Shown here: piece after piece, positions 37,427 through 45,906 of the stretch | Position numbering within the stretch: the first letter of the stretch is position 1 | How the letters are laid out: every line of letters starts with the position of its first letter | Origin: Nocardia vulneris | GTDB taxonomy: Bacteria > Actinomycetota > Actinomycetes > Mycobacteriales > Mycobacteriaceae | Assembly: GCF_001613425.1 (NCBI RefSeq) | Contig: NZ_BDCI01000001.1 | Location: 186,001 to 250,000, forward strand | Length of the DNA: 64,000 nucleotides | Direction of reading: 5' to 3' | The notes under the pieces: model-generated | The model's database searches: none | What the model was told of the DNA's origin: nothing | Seen by the model: the letters and a program-made list of their open reading frames with translations, nothing else | Position numbers and translations under genes: made by a program

Positions 37427-39022
37427 TCAGAGCTCTTCGTTCAGCACGCCCGCCGGGACGTGCCGTAGCCGCAGTACCGCGATCACCGCGAGGGCGACGG
37501 CCGCGACCGCGGTGATCGCCGCCGTGACGTGCACGCCGTGCAGGAACGCCGCCCGTGCCGCCAGCAGTACCGCCTCGCCGAGTTCGCCGGGCAGCCCCGC
37601 GCTCGTTTCCACCGCGGCACCCAGGGTGTCGCGCACCGAACGGCCGGCCTCGGCGGGCAATCCGGCGGGCAAGGTCTCGGCCAGGTCGCTGCGGTACAGC
37701 GCGATGCTGATGCTGCCGAGGATCGAAATGCCCAGTGCGCCGCCGAGTTCCGCGCCGGTCTCGGATACGCCCGAGGCCGCTCCGGCCTGCTGCGGCGGTG
37801 CGGAGCCGACGATCAGCTCGGTGGTGATGCCGAACACCGGCGCCATCCCGAGCGAACTGACGATCGACGCGGCGACCGCGAGCGCGAGGCCGCCCGTGAC
37901 GGCGAGCTGCGTCATCATCACCATGCCGACCGCGGTCGCGGCCATGCCGACGCCGATCACGTACGCGGGCCGCACCACTCGCACGATGCGCGGCGCGAGC
38001 TGGGAGCCGACGATGAAGCCCAGGCCCGAGGGCGCCATCGCGATGCCGGTGCCGAGCGGGGAAAGCCCGAGCACCAGTTGGAAGTACTGCGCGACGAACA
38101 GGAAGTAGCCGAAGGCGACGAAGATGCCGACCACGTTGATCAGTAACGCGATCCGGAACGTGCCGAGCCGGAACAGCCGCAGGTCGAGCATCGGGTCGGG
38201 CCGGTGCAACTGCCTGCGCACGAACACGATTCCCGCCGCGACGCCTGCTGCCAGCGCGAGCAGCGCGGTGCCGCCGATGCCGTCCTGCGCGATCTTCTTC
38301 ATGCCGAACACCAGCGCGATCATGGTCGCGACACACAGCGCCGCGCTCACCGGATCGAGTGTGGCGGCGGCATCGTCACGGAACTCCGGCAGCACCTTCG
38401 GCCCGATCACCAGCAGCAGGGCCATCACCGGCACCGCGAGCAGGAAAACCGAACCCCACCAGAAGTATTCGAGCAGCACGCCGCCGAACAGCGGGCCCAC
38501 CGCGCCGCCCGCGGAGAACGCGCCGATCCACACACCGACCGCGACCGAACGCTGCCGCATATCGCGAAACATGTTGAAAATCAACGACAACGTGGACGGC
38601 GCCAGGGTCGCGCCCGCGACGCCGAGCAGCGCCCGGCACAGAATCAGGGTCTCGGCGGTAGGCGCGAAGGCGGCGATCACCGAGACCACCGCGAAGGCCG
38701 CGGCGCCGGCGAGCAGCAACCGGCGGCGTCCGATGCGGTCGCCGAGCGTACCCATCGTGATCAGCAGCCCGGCCACCATGAAGCCGTAGATGTCGATGAT
38801 CCACAGCAGCTGCGAGCTGGTGGGGTGCAGGTCGGCGCTGATCATCGGCACGGCCAGGTGCAGCACCGTGAGGTCCATCGCGTAGACGAGACAGGCGAGG
38901 GCGAGCACGCCGAGCCCGATCCACTCGCGTCGCCCGGCGCGGGGCGGCGCCGCGCCCGGGGTGCGGTCGAGGGTGCTGTCCACGGGGCCGGGTCCTTCTG
39001 CTGCGATGTCCAGGAGAGTCAT
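37427..39022 (-). CDS. MFS drug efflux transporter, DHA2 (EmrB/QacA) family
   Basis: 531 aa with 14 predicted transmembrane helices. Motif A GTLGDRIGRRRLLLAGAAAF near residue 95 and motif C GVAGATLAPSTLSLIFNMFRD near 135 are conserved; MDLTVLHLAVPMI in helix 1 is the DHA2 D1 motif. It exports drugs or toxic lipids using proton motive force. A partial dyad (CCCGT...ACGGG) lies about 5-25 bp upstream of the start and might bind the TetR regulator downstream. Confidence 0.92.
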   Translation of the reverse strand: MTLLDIAAEGPGPVDSTLDRTPGAAPPRAGRREWIGLGVLALACLVYAMDLTVLHLAVPMISADLHPTSSQLLWIIDIYGFMVAGLLITMGTLGDRIGRRRLLLAGAAAFAVVSVIAAFAPTAETLILCRALLGVAGATLAPSTLSLIFNMFRDMRQRSVAVGVWIGAFSAGGAVGPLFGGVLLEYFWWGSVFLLAVPVMALLLVIGPKVLPEFRDDAAATLDPVSAALCVATMIALVFGMKKIAQDGIGGTALLALAAGVAAGIVFVRRQLHRPDPMLDLRLFRLGTFRIALLINVVGIFVAFGYFLFVAQYFQLVLGLSPLGTGIAMAPSGLGFIVGSQLAPRIVRVVRPAYVIGVGMAATAVGMVMMTQLAVTGGLALAVAASIVSSLGMAPVFGITTELIVGSAPPQQAGAASGVSETGAELGGALGISILGSISIALYRSDLAETLPAGLPAEAGRSVRDTLGAAVETSAGLPGELGEAVLLAARAAFLHGVHVTAAITAVAAVALAVIAVLRLRHVPAGVLNEEL

Positions 39023-39090
39023 GCCCGTACTGACGAAACGGGCAGTTCCATCTCATCGGTCACCGCCCGGAAACCGCAAACGATTTTCCG

Positions 39091-39130
39091 CAGCCCGCAG
39101 CCCGCAGCCCGCAGCCCGCAGCCCGCAGCG
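39091..39130. repeat. Heptanucleotide tandem repeat (CAGCCCG)n
   Basis: Five perfect copies of CAGCCCG (39091-39125) and a partial sixth lie directly at the 3' end of the CoA transferase gene (39132) in the short gap upstream of the MFS gene. Such a microsatellite can vary in length by replication slippage. Confidence 0.85.
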
Positions 39131-39131
39131 G

Positions 39132-40478
39132 CTAATGCGTCCGCAACGGCCAGGCCGGCCGATCGTTGCCATAGGCCGGGGCAGGCCACGTATACGCGGG
39201 GTACTCCGCGATCGCCGGTGCGGCGGTGCACGCCTCCCCGTGATACACCGCCGTCGCGGGATCGGGCGCCGCCGCCTGCGGGTGGCGTGGCGTCCGATCC
39301 GGGGCGTTGAGCAGCCAGGAAGCGGTGCGCGCCAGCGAGACTCGCACGTCGCGTCCGATCCCGTCGGTGGCGCGCGCGGTGAGCGCGTCGATCACGCCCG
39401 CCGCGAGCAGGTAGCCGGACGCGTGATCGAGCGCCTGGGCGGGCAGCGTGCCGGGCACCGCGGGCGCGCCTTCGGCGATCGCTATGCCGGAGGCCGCCTG
39501 CACGATGCTGTCGAAGCCGCGTCGACCACCCCATGGCCCGAATTCGCCCCACGCCGAGACCCGCCCGTGGATGAGCCCGGGGCGCCTGGCGGCGGTGACT
39601 CCCGCGTGCGCGAGCGCGCCGGGCCGATAGCCGGTGACCAGCACGTCCGCGGCGGTGAGCAGGTCGTTGAACTGGGGCAACCGATCGCGCAGATCCAGCA
39701 GCGTGGACCGCTTGCCCTGCCCGGTATCGGCGTACTGCCACGGGATCTCGGGCAGGTGCGGCGGATCGACCCGCAGCACCTCCGCGCCCAGCAATGCGAG
39801 GGTCCTGGTCGCGACGGGTCCGGCGATCACCCGGGTCAGGTCGAGCACGCGCAGGCCGCGCAGTGGCTGGAAAGGTGCTGCGCCCAGGGGCAATCCGGGT
39901 TCGCCACGGTCGGGGCGGCGTTCGATGGCGACGATCGGCCCGGCGGCGGCGGAGCGGCCCGCGGGGCTCTGCGCCCACTCTTGTTCGGTGCGCACCCGCA
40001 CCGCGATCGCGCCGTGCGCGGCGGCGTGGTCTTCGATATCGGCGGCCCGGCTCATCGCCATCTGCGCGACCGCGAGGTCCACGGGCGCGTCGATCGGCAG
40101 CCCGAGCGCGGTGAGCAACCGGTCGCGGTGGTGCGGATAGTTGGCGTGCGTGCGGACCCATCCGTCATAGGTGGGGAAGAACCCGGAGAGGTCGGCGAAC
40201 ATGGTCGCGGGCGCACCGTGGAAGCGCAGCAGCCGTTCGCTGGAGAACGCGGCGGTGATCCGGACGGGGTCGATGCGGTGCGCCACCGGGTCGAGGCCGC
40301 GGATCGTGCGCAGGCGATTGGCCGCGGCGGTGAGCGCGGCGACCGATCCGGCGGCCAGTGCCCAGACCGGTAGTGTCGCAGCGAGATTGCTGCCGGGGTC
40401 GGGGGCAGGCGTAATGGCGGAGGGGGTGACACCGATTCCGGCTTCGTAGTCGTGGACCAGCCGTGTGTGCGCGTTCAC
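39132..40478 (-). CDS. Class III CoA-transferase (CaiB/Frc/AMACR family)
   Basis: 448 aa from GTG at 40478. The recognisable class III core starts near residue 200: PLRGLRVLDLTRVIAGPVATRTLALLGAEVLRVDPP, followed by GKRSTLLDLRDRLPQFNDLLTAADVLVTGYRPGAL and GRRGFDSIVQAASGIA. The first 200 residues (LSGFFPTYDGWVRTHANYPHHRDRLLTALGLP) are a second, CaiB-like segment. Such enzymes move CoA between acids or epimerise alpha-methylacyl-CoAs. Divergent from the thioesterase gene (40 bp shared promoter region). Confidence 0.88.
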   Translation of the reverse strand: MNAHTRLVHDYEAGIGVTPSAITPAPDPGSNLAATLPVWALAAGSVAALTAAANRLRTIRGLDPVAHRIDPVRITAAFSSERLLRFHGAPATMFADLSGFFPTYDGWVRTHANYPHHRDRLLTALGLPIDAPVDLAVAQMAMSRAADIEDHAAAHGAIAVRVRTEQEWAQSPAGRSAAAGPIVAIERRPDRGEPGLPLGAAPFQPLRGLRVLDLTRVIAGPVATRTLALLGAEVLRVDPPHLPEIPWQYADTGQGKRSTLLDLRDRLPQFNDLLTAADVLVTGYRPGALAHAGVTAARRPGLIHGRVSAWGEFGPWGGRRGFDSIVQAASGIAIAEGAPAVPGTLPAQALDHASGYLLAAGVIDALTARATDGIGRDVRVSLARTASWLLNAPDRTPRHPQAAAPDPATAVYHGEACTAAPAIAEYPAYTWPAPAYGNDRPAWPLRTH

Positions 40479-40518
40479 GCGAACGAGCGTAATAGTTCCA
40501 GCTGAGAAGGAGATCTCC

Positions 40519-41277
40519 GTGGGCATGAAGATCGAGTCGGGCGAGTGGCTGCGGGTGCTGCGGGCCGACCCGGCTCCCCGCCGCTACCTGCTGTGTTTGC
40601 CGCCGGGCGGCGGTCCCGCCACCGCATATCGTGAATTCGCACAATGTTTCGGCGCGGGCACCGCGGTGCTGGCGGTGCAGTATCCGGGTAGGCAGGACCG
40701 GCTCGGCGAGGCGCCGATCACCGATCTGTGTGCGCTCGCGGACCAGATAGCTCGAGAGGTGCTGCGGCACGGAAACCTCGACGGGCTCGCGCTGTTCGGT
40801 CACAGCATGGGCGCGACGGTCGCGTTCGAGACGGCGCGGCGGCTCGAGCGCGGCGGCCAGGCGCTCACGGCGCTGTTCGTGTCCGGCCGTCCCGCACCGG
40901 GTTTCGTGGAGACGCAGCGGTTGCACCTCGGGTCGGACGAGGACCTGATCAAGGATCTCGAACGCCTGGCCGCCGACCCGGCGCCGATCCAGATGCTGCG
41001 GGACGAACCGAGTCTCGCGGAACTGGTGCTGCCCGCCGTGCGCGGCGACTACCAGGCCGTGGAAACCTATCGGTACCCGCCGGGTGACCCACTGGCCGTC
41101 GATATCGCCGCGCTCGTCAGCACCGGCGATCCCACCATGCGACCGGAGCAGGCCGACGAGTGGCGCGAGTTCACCAGCGGAACCTTCGAGCGCACAACCT
41201 TTCCCGGCGGGCACTTCTTCGTGGACGAAGATCCCGCGGCGGTGGCGAAAGTCGTCGCGGCCCGGCTGGGCCAGTAG
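40519..41277 (+). CDS. Type II thioesterase (TEII, alpha/beta hydrolase)
   Basis: 252 aa from GTG at 40519 with AAGGAG 6 nt upstream. It has LLCLPPGGGPATAYREF, the nucleophile elbow GHSMG (Ser96), VSGRPAP, and the C-terminal catalytic His in PGGHFFVDED. Such proofreading enzymes clear mis-primed carriers of NRPS or PKS assembly lines (GrsT/TesA type). No NRPS or PKS gene is in the window, so it probably serves a remote cluster, for example a siderophore pathway. Confidence 0.9.
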   Translation: MGMKIESGEWLRVLRADPAPRRYLLCLPPGGGPATAYREFAQCFGAGTAVLAVQYPGRQDRLGEAPITDLCALADQIAREVLRHGNLDGLALFGHSMGATVAFETARRLERGGQALTALFVSGRPAPGFVETQRLHLGSDEDLIKDLERLAADPAPIQMLRDEPSLAELVLPAVRGDYQAVETYRYPPGDPLAVDIAALVSTGDPTMRPEQADEWREFTSGTFERTTFPGGHFFVDEDPAAVAKVVAARLGQ

Positions 41278-41319
41278 CGTGCACCGCGTGATAGCCGAGA
41301 AGTATTGCCGCGAACGGAA

Positions 41320-41709
41320 CTAACGGGCCGCCGGGAGGCGGGTGGCCGGTCCGGCCGCCCGTCGCCGCAGTACGGCGTAGCCCACCCAGGAGAGCACGAC
41401 GACCACCGCGACGAGCACCCGGACCGCGCCGAGCGCGCTTTCCGGATAGATCACCCCGGTGATGTAGTGGTCGATGAAACCGCTCGGCGGCAGTCCGGCC
41501 TCGCCCGCTCGATGGCGCGCCCAATTCTCCAGATGCGTGAGCGGGCAGTCGATGCCGAACAGCACCGTGCTGAATCCCCAGCCGACCGCGAGCAGGTGCG
41601 GCCAGAGGGTGCGCGGCAGGCGCCACGCCAGGTATCCACCGACCACCACGTACGCCACGAACGCGAAATGCGCGGCGGCGGTGGCATCGGCGAGTAGCCG
41701 ATACAGCAC
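41320..41709 (-). CDS. DUF2784 membrane protein
   Basis: 129 aa with four transmembrane helices. The family signature is YRLLADATAAAHFAFVAYVVVGGYLAWR at the N-terminus, then LFGIDCPLTHLENW and FIDHYITGVIYP. DUF2784 proteins are small and conserved in many bacteria but uncharacterised. Convergent with the thioesterase gene and 23 bp from the SDR gene end. Confidence 0.88.
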   Translation of the reverse strand: MLYRLLADATAAAHFAFVAYVVVGGYLAWRLPRTLWPHLLAVGWGFSTVLFGIDCPLTHLENWARHRAGEAGLPPSGFIDHYITGVIYPESALGAVRVLVAVVVVLSWVGYAVLRRRAAGPATRLPAAR

Positions 41710-41732
41710 ACGACCAGCTTAGCGATTCCGCC

Positions 41733-43211
41733 TCACCACGGCGAAGGCTGGAAGTCCTTCAGGAAGCAGCCGTAGAGGTCGGTGCCCTGCTCGCCCTGCA
41801 CGATCGGGTCGTAGACCCGGGCGGCGCCGTCGACCAGGTCCAGCGGAGCGTGGAAGCCCTCTTCGGCCAGGCGCATCTTCGTGTAGTGCGGGCGCTCGTC
41901 GGTGATCCACCCGGTGTCGACCGCGGTCATCAGGATGCCGTCGGCCTCGAGCATTTCGCGAGCGCTGGTGCGGGTCAACATGTTCAGCGCCGCCTTGGCC
42001 ATATTGGTGTGCGGATGGCCGGGGCCCTTGTAGGCCCGGGCGAACTGGCCTTCCATCGCCGACACGTTGACGATGTACTTGCGCCGCGCGGCGGCCGCGG
42101 CCATGGCCGGCCGCAGCCGCGACACCAGGATGAACGGCGCGACCGAATTGCACAGCTGTACCTCGAGCAGCTCGGTGGGATCGACCTCGGCGACGGTCTG
42201 CACCCAGCTGTTGGTGTGCGCGAGGTCGGGCACCAGACCGCCCGCGTCGATCGCGACGCCCCGCGAAATACGTTCGGGGGTGGCCGATCCCGCGACCAGC
42301 GCGAGTTCGGCGATGTCGGCGGCGGACAGCGTCGGAGTGAGCGAGGCGGTGAGCGCGGTGGGGTGCGCCTGCATCGTCTTGCCGAAGGTGACCAGTTCGG
42401 GCAGCAGGCCCGCAGGCAGCGGTCCGGATTCGGCGTCGACCAGCGCGCTGTAGGCGCCGGGGGAGCGGCGCACGGTCTGGGCGGCGTTGTTGATCAGGAT
42501 GTCCAGCGGGCCTTGCGCCGCCACGTCGTCGGCGAGCGCGACGACCTGGGCGGGATCACGCAGGTCGATGCCGACCACGCGCAACCGGTGCAGCCAGTCG
42601 GCGCTGTCCTCCATCGCGGCGAAGCGGCGGACCGCGTCGTTGGGGAACCGGGTGGTGATCGTGGTGTGCGCGCCGTCGCGCAGCAACCGCAGCGCGATGT
42701 ACATGCCGATCTTGGCCCGGCCGCCGGTGAGCAGGGCGCGGCGACCGGTCAGATCGGCCCGCGCGTCCCGCTTGCCGTGGCTGCGCGCGGCGCATTCCGG
42801 GCACAGCTGGTGATAGAACGCGTCGACCTGCGTGTACTTCTGCTTGCAGATATAGCAGGGCCGCGGCCGGATCAGCGTGCCCGCGCTGGCGCCCGCCGCG
42901 CTCGAGGCCAGCGGGATGCCCGCGGTCTCGTCGTCGATCCGCTGCGGCGAGCCGGTCGCGGTCGCGGCGACGACCTCGCGATCGGCGGCCGACACCGCCG
43001 CCCTGGCCTCGGTGCGCCGCCGCTGCTTGAGCTTCTTGAACATGTGGCCGACCGCGCGCTGCACCGCCACCGAGTCGGGATGGTCCTTTTCCAGTCGCCC
43101 GGCCTCGTCCAGTACGCGCAGACAGGTCGCGAGCTCGTCCGGATCAATCATGCTTTCGGCCATCGGTGGTACAGGCATCCTTTTGCTGAGCTGGGAAATC
43201 GACCCGCTCAT
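41733..43211 (-). CDS. SDR-fold protein with N-terminal helical and zinc-ribbon domains and no catalytic Tyr
   Basis: 492 aa from ATG at 43211 (ATGs at 43178, 43163 and 43151 are alternatives; none has a clear ribosome-binding site). Residues 20-75 are helical and charged. CYICKQKYTQVDAFYHQLCPEC (Cys119, 122, 137, 140) is a Cys4 zinc ribbon. The Rossmann domain starts at 158 with LTGGRAKIGMYIALRL, has ILINNAAQTVRR and VNVSAMEG (Ser384), but YxxxK is replaced by TNMAK (Lys406). It probably binds NAD(P), but may be a scaffold or have altered catalysis. Partner and substrate unknown. Confidence 0.8.
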   Translation of the reverse strand: MSGSISQLSKRMPVPPMAESMIDPDELATCLRVLDEAGRLEKDHPDSVAVQRAVGHMFKKLKQRRRTEARAAVSAADREVVAATATGSPQRIDDETAGIPLASSAAGASAGTLIRPRPCYICKQKYTQVDAFYHQLCPECAARSHGKRDARADLTGRRALLTGGRAKIGMYIALRLLRDGAHTTITTRFPNDAVRRFAAMEDSADWLHRLRVVGIDLRDPAQVVALADDVAAQGPLDILINNAAQTVRRSPGAYSALVDAESGPLPAGLLPELVTFGKTMQAHPTALTASLTPTLSAADIAELALVAGSATPERISRGVAIDAGGLVPDLAHTNSWVQTVAEVDPTELLEVQLCNSVAPFILVSRLRPAMAAAAARRKYIVNVSAMEGQFARAYKGPGHPHTNMAKAALNMLTRTSAREMLEADGILMTAVDTGWITDERPHYTKMRLAEEGFHAPLDLVDGAARVYDPIVQGEQGTDLYGCFLKDFQPSPW

Positions 43212-43260
43212 TGTCGCAAACGCGCGAACCGGGTTGCCGCCCGGTTGCCTGCTCGGGCGG

Positions 43261-44064
43261 TTACGCGCGCAGCAGCCGCAGCGTCGTGTCCGCGGTCCCG
43301 CGCAGCAGCTCGATCGCTTCGGCGGTGGTCGGCGGCCTGCTGGTGGGGGTGGCGGTGACCGAGGACAGGCGCAGCCAGCTGATCTCGTAGGTGGTCCAGC
43401 CGTGGCGGACGGCGAGGGTGATGCTGGTGGGCCGGGTGCCGCCCGGGCTCTTGCGTTGGACGAGATACGCCTCGTCGCCGAGGCCGGGCAGCGCGGTGAT
43501 CTCGTCGTTCTCCGACAGCGGGGCCTGGGTCCAGGTCTGGAACCGGGCGGTGAATTCGGGACCGGGGTCGGTCTGCTTGTGCACCACGGCCCGCACCTTC
43601 ACGGTGCTGTCGTCGCCACGATCGAGCGCGCCGGGCGTGCTGAGCCGAATCGTGCACGTCATCGTGTCGACGGCCGGGTGCAGCAGGCTTTGGTGCAGGG
43701 GGTATTTCGGGCCCGCCGCACTCGTGGGCGCGAGGGCGAACCCGGCGCGCAGATAGGGCGCGGTGTCGGTGATCGCGCAGAGGTTGTCCACGTGGTGATA
43801 GCCCCGCAGGTCGGGCGCGGCGGCGGCTCGGTCGGTGGCGGAGGTGGTGAGCGAGCCGACGACCCAGAGCGCCGACACCGCGGCTGCTGCGCCCAGCGCC
43901 CACGGCCAACTCTTGCCGTGCGTGGACCCGCTCCAGGTCAGCGCGCGTCGCGGCGGCACCGTGCCGTCCGGATAGGGCCGCGGAGGTGCCGCCGGAGTCA
44001 GCGGCTGGTCCAGCCAGCCCGTGTAGTCGGGGCGCGAGGGCCCCGAACCCCCCGATCCCGTCAT
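43261..44064 (-). CDS. Hypothetical membrane-anchored protein with extracytoplasmic domain
   Basis: 267 aa. A Pro/Gly-rich cytoplasmic N-terminus of about 50 residues, one transmembrane helix (WPWALGAAAAVSALWVVGSL, about 53-72), and an external domain of about 195 residues with two Cys (HHVDNLCAITDTAP, DTMTCTIRLS) likely disulphide-bonded. The pattern (NLCA, DEAYL, VRHGWTTYEISW) resembles many actinobacterial uncharacterised anchored proteins. No function can be assigned. It lies upstream of the SDR gene and downstream of the helical repeat protein, same strand. Confidence 0.7.
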   Translation of the reverse strand: MTGSGGSGPSRPDYTGWLDQPLTPAAPPRPYPDGTVPPRRALTWSGSTHGKSWPWALGAAAAVSALWVVGSLTTSATDRAAAAPDLRGYHHVDNLCAITDTAPYLRAGFALAPTSAAGPKYPLHQSLLHPAVDTMTCTIRLSTPGALDRGDDSTVKVRAVVHKQTDPGPEFTARFQTWTQAPLSENDEITALPGLGDEAYLVQRKSPGGTRPTSITLAVRHGWTTYEISWLRLSSVTATPTSRPPTTAEAIELLRGTADTTLRLLRA

Positions 44065-44109
44065 CGCCCCGAAAATATCACCTCATCCGACGTCCCGCGG
44101 GGGTTCCGA

Positions 44110-45633
44110 TCAGGGTCGGCCGGCGCGCAGTTCTTCCGCAGCGGCGGTGCGGCCGAGCTGGTCCGCGCGTTCGGCGAGGCGCGCGAGCAACGGTGCCGGG
44201 ATCTCCGCACGGACCTCGATCAGCCCGTCCCACACCACTTTCGGGGTATCCGCGGTGAGCGCGGCGAGGAACTCGTCGAGATCGTCCATACCGTCGATGA
44301 GTTCGAGCACCCTGGCCCGGCCGTCGGCCTCCTGCGCGAGCGCGATCTGGACGAGCGTGTCGATGTTGTCGCTGCGCGCCGCGACGAGCACGGCGGCCAA
44401 GAGCTGTGCGCGGCTCAGATCGCCGATGCAGGACGCCAGGATCGGGGTCGCGGTCGCCGGCAGCGCGTCGACCAAAGGCAAAGCCTGGGACCAGAGTTCG
44501 TGTTCGGCGGTGGTGCCGATCACCGCGCGCAGCACGTCCGGGTCCTGCATGATCGGCAGGCCCGCCATGCGTCTGCGGTCGGTATCGGTCATCGCCAGGG
44601 CGATGGGCAGCATCGCGCTCCACAGACCCGCCGCATCGGCCTGGGTGACCAGCTCGCCGAGTTCGTCGTCCGGCTTGTCGGCCAGACGCGCGGCCAGGAT
44701 GGCCAGCTGATCCGGTTGCAGGTGCACCGCCAGCGGTAGCAGATCCAGCCAGAAGCCCTGCTGCAACGCGGCGTTCATGATCGAGGCGAGCACCGATTCC
44801 TCCTGTACCGCAGGTCTTTCGGCGAAAGCCCGCAAGCTGTCCGGGCTCATCGCGCTGGTCACCGGCAGCAGCGAAGCCCAGGCGTCCAGCGCCCGGACCG
44901 CCTCGATCAGGCCGTCCAGTACCTCGCCGCCGAGTCCGGCCGCGAGATCGCCGAGCGCGGCCCGGTTTTCGGGACCGACGCTGTCGAGCAGGTCGAGACC
45001 CTCTGCCCACAGGCCTTGTTCGTGTGCGGTCCGGATCACCCCGGCGAGCCGGTCGGTGAACAGACCCATCAGCCGGTCCAGTGCGGACTTGTCCTCCATG
45101 AGAAAACCGACGCGCAACAGATCGGCATCGCCGAGCACCGGTGCCGCGGCGCGCATCGATTCCTCCGGTACGACGCCGACGAACCGGCTCATGGTCACGT
45201 GGTCGTCGCGCCGCAGCAGTTCCCGGGCCACGTCGGCGACCAGCCGGGTGGGTACCGACGCGATGATGTCGGCGGTGCGCCGCGGGTCCAGCTGGGCCGC
45301 GGTCTCGGCGAGAAAGCGAGCGGGCAGCGCCTTCGCGATATCGATCGCGCGGGCCGGTTCGACCGATCCGGCGACGGCCGCGCACAGCACCGGCCCGAAC
45401 GCGCGTTCGGCGGCCTTGGCACTGATCACGGTCGGCACCAACTTCGTCGCCGCCGCGACCCGCCGCATCCGCGCGGCGTCGCGATCGAAGAGCAGGTCGG
45501 TGGCGCGTTCCCGGAACGCCCGGATCGCCTCGGGCGAAAGGCTGTGCAGGAACGCGAGATCCGCCGGGTCGGCGATATCCAGCAGGCGCGCGAGTTTCGT
45601 CGTTTCCGCGCGCACCATGAGTTGTGCGCTCAT
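44110..45633 (-). CDS. Large alpha-helical repeat protein (MgtE N-terminal-like), function unknown
   Basis: 507 aa, nearly all helical, with no transmembrane segment. Successive 35-40-residue helical units (for example ARAIDIAKALPARFLAETAAQLDPRRTADIIASVP and DKPDDELGELVTQADAAGLW) resemble the superhelical MgtE N domain, but there is no CBS or membrane domain. Such solenoids usually bind proteins. It overlaps the 71-aa gene upstream by 4 bp (ATGA), so the two are translationally coupled. Specific function unknown. Confidence 0.7.
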   Translation of the reverse strand: MSAQLMVRAETTKLARLLDIADPADLAFLHSLSPEAIRAFRERATDLLFDRDAARMRRVAAATKLVPTVISAKAAERAFGPVLCAAVAGSVEPARAIDIAKALPARFLAETAAQLDPRRTADIIASVPTRLVADVARELLRRDDHVTMSRFVGVVPEESMRAAAPVLGDADLLRVGFLMEDKSALDRLMGLFTDRLAGVIRTAHEQGLWAEGLDLLDSVGPENRAALGDLAAGLGGEVLDGLIEAVRALDAWASLLPVTSAMSPDSLRAFAERPAVQEESVLASIMNAALQQGFWLDLLPLAVHLQPDQLAILAARLADKPDDELGELVTQADAAGLWSAMLPIALAMTDTDRRRMAGLPIMQDPDVLRAVIGTTAEHELWSQALPLVDALPATATPILASCIGDLSRAQLLAAVLVAARSDNIDTLVQIALAQEADGRARVLELIDGMDDLDEFLAALTADTPKVVWDGLIEVRAEIPAPLLARLAERADQLGRTAAAEELRAGRP

Positions 45634-45845
45634 AAGCCGAGCGCCTTCTTCACGGCCGGCCGCATCAGCCGGGGGATCAGCTGCAGCGAGGATTCCACCG
45701 CCGCGCCGAGGCGTTCGCCGCGGGCGCTGACGGCGGTGCGCAGCAGGCGGTCGAGTTCGGCGAGGTCGGCCTCGGTGAGCCGGCCGAACTCGTCGGGCAG
45801 CGGTGCGCCGAGGGTCTGGGTCAGCGGGTGCGCCGGGTCCGGCAT
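45630..45845 (-). CDS. Small hypothetical protein coupled to the helical-repeat gene
   Basis: 71 aa from ATG at 45845. Mostly helical (EFGRLTEADLAELDRLLRTAVSARGERLGAAVESS and IPRLMRPAVKKALGL). The basic amphipathic C-terminus may contact membrane or partner. Its stop overlaps the next start (ATGA). It probably works with the 507-aa helical-repeat protein. It lies 61 bp after the EphD-like hydrolase gene, all on the same strand, and may belong to the same regulated transcript. Confidence 0.65.
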   Translation of the reverse strand: MPDPAHPLTQTLGAPLPDEFGRLTEADLAELDRLLRTAVSARGERLGAAVESSLQLIPRLMRPAVKKALGL

Positions 45846-45906
45846 GGCATCTCCGTATCGGTGTCGAATTGTGTTGCGCGCGGCCGTGTTCCGGCGGCCG
45901 CGCGGG

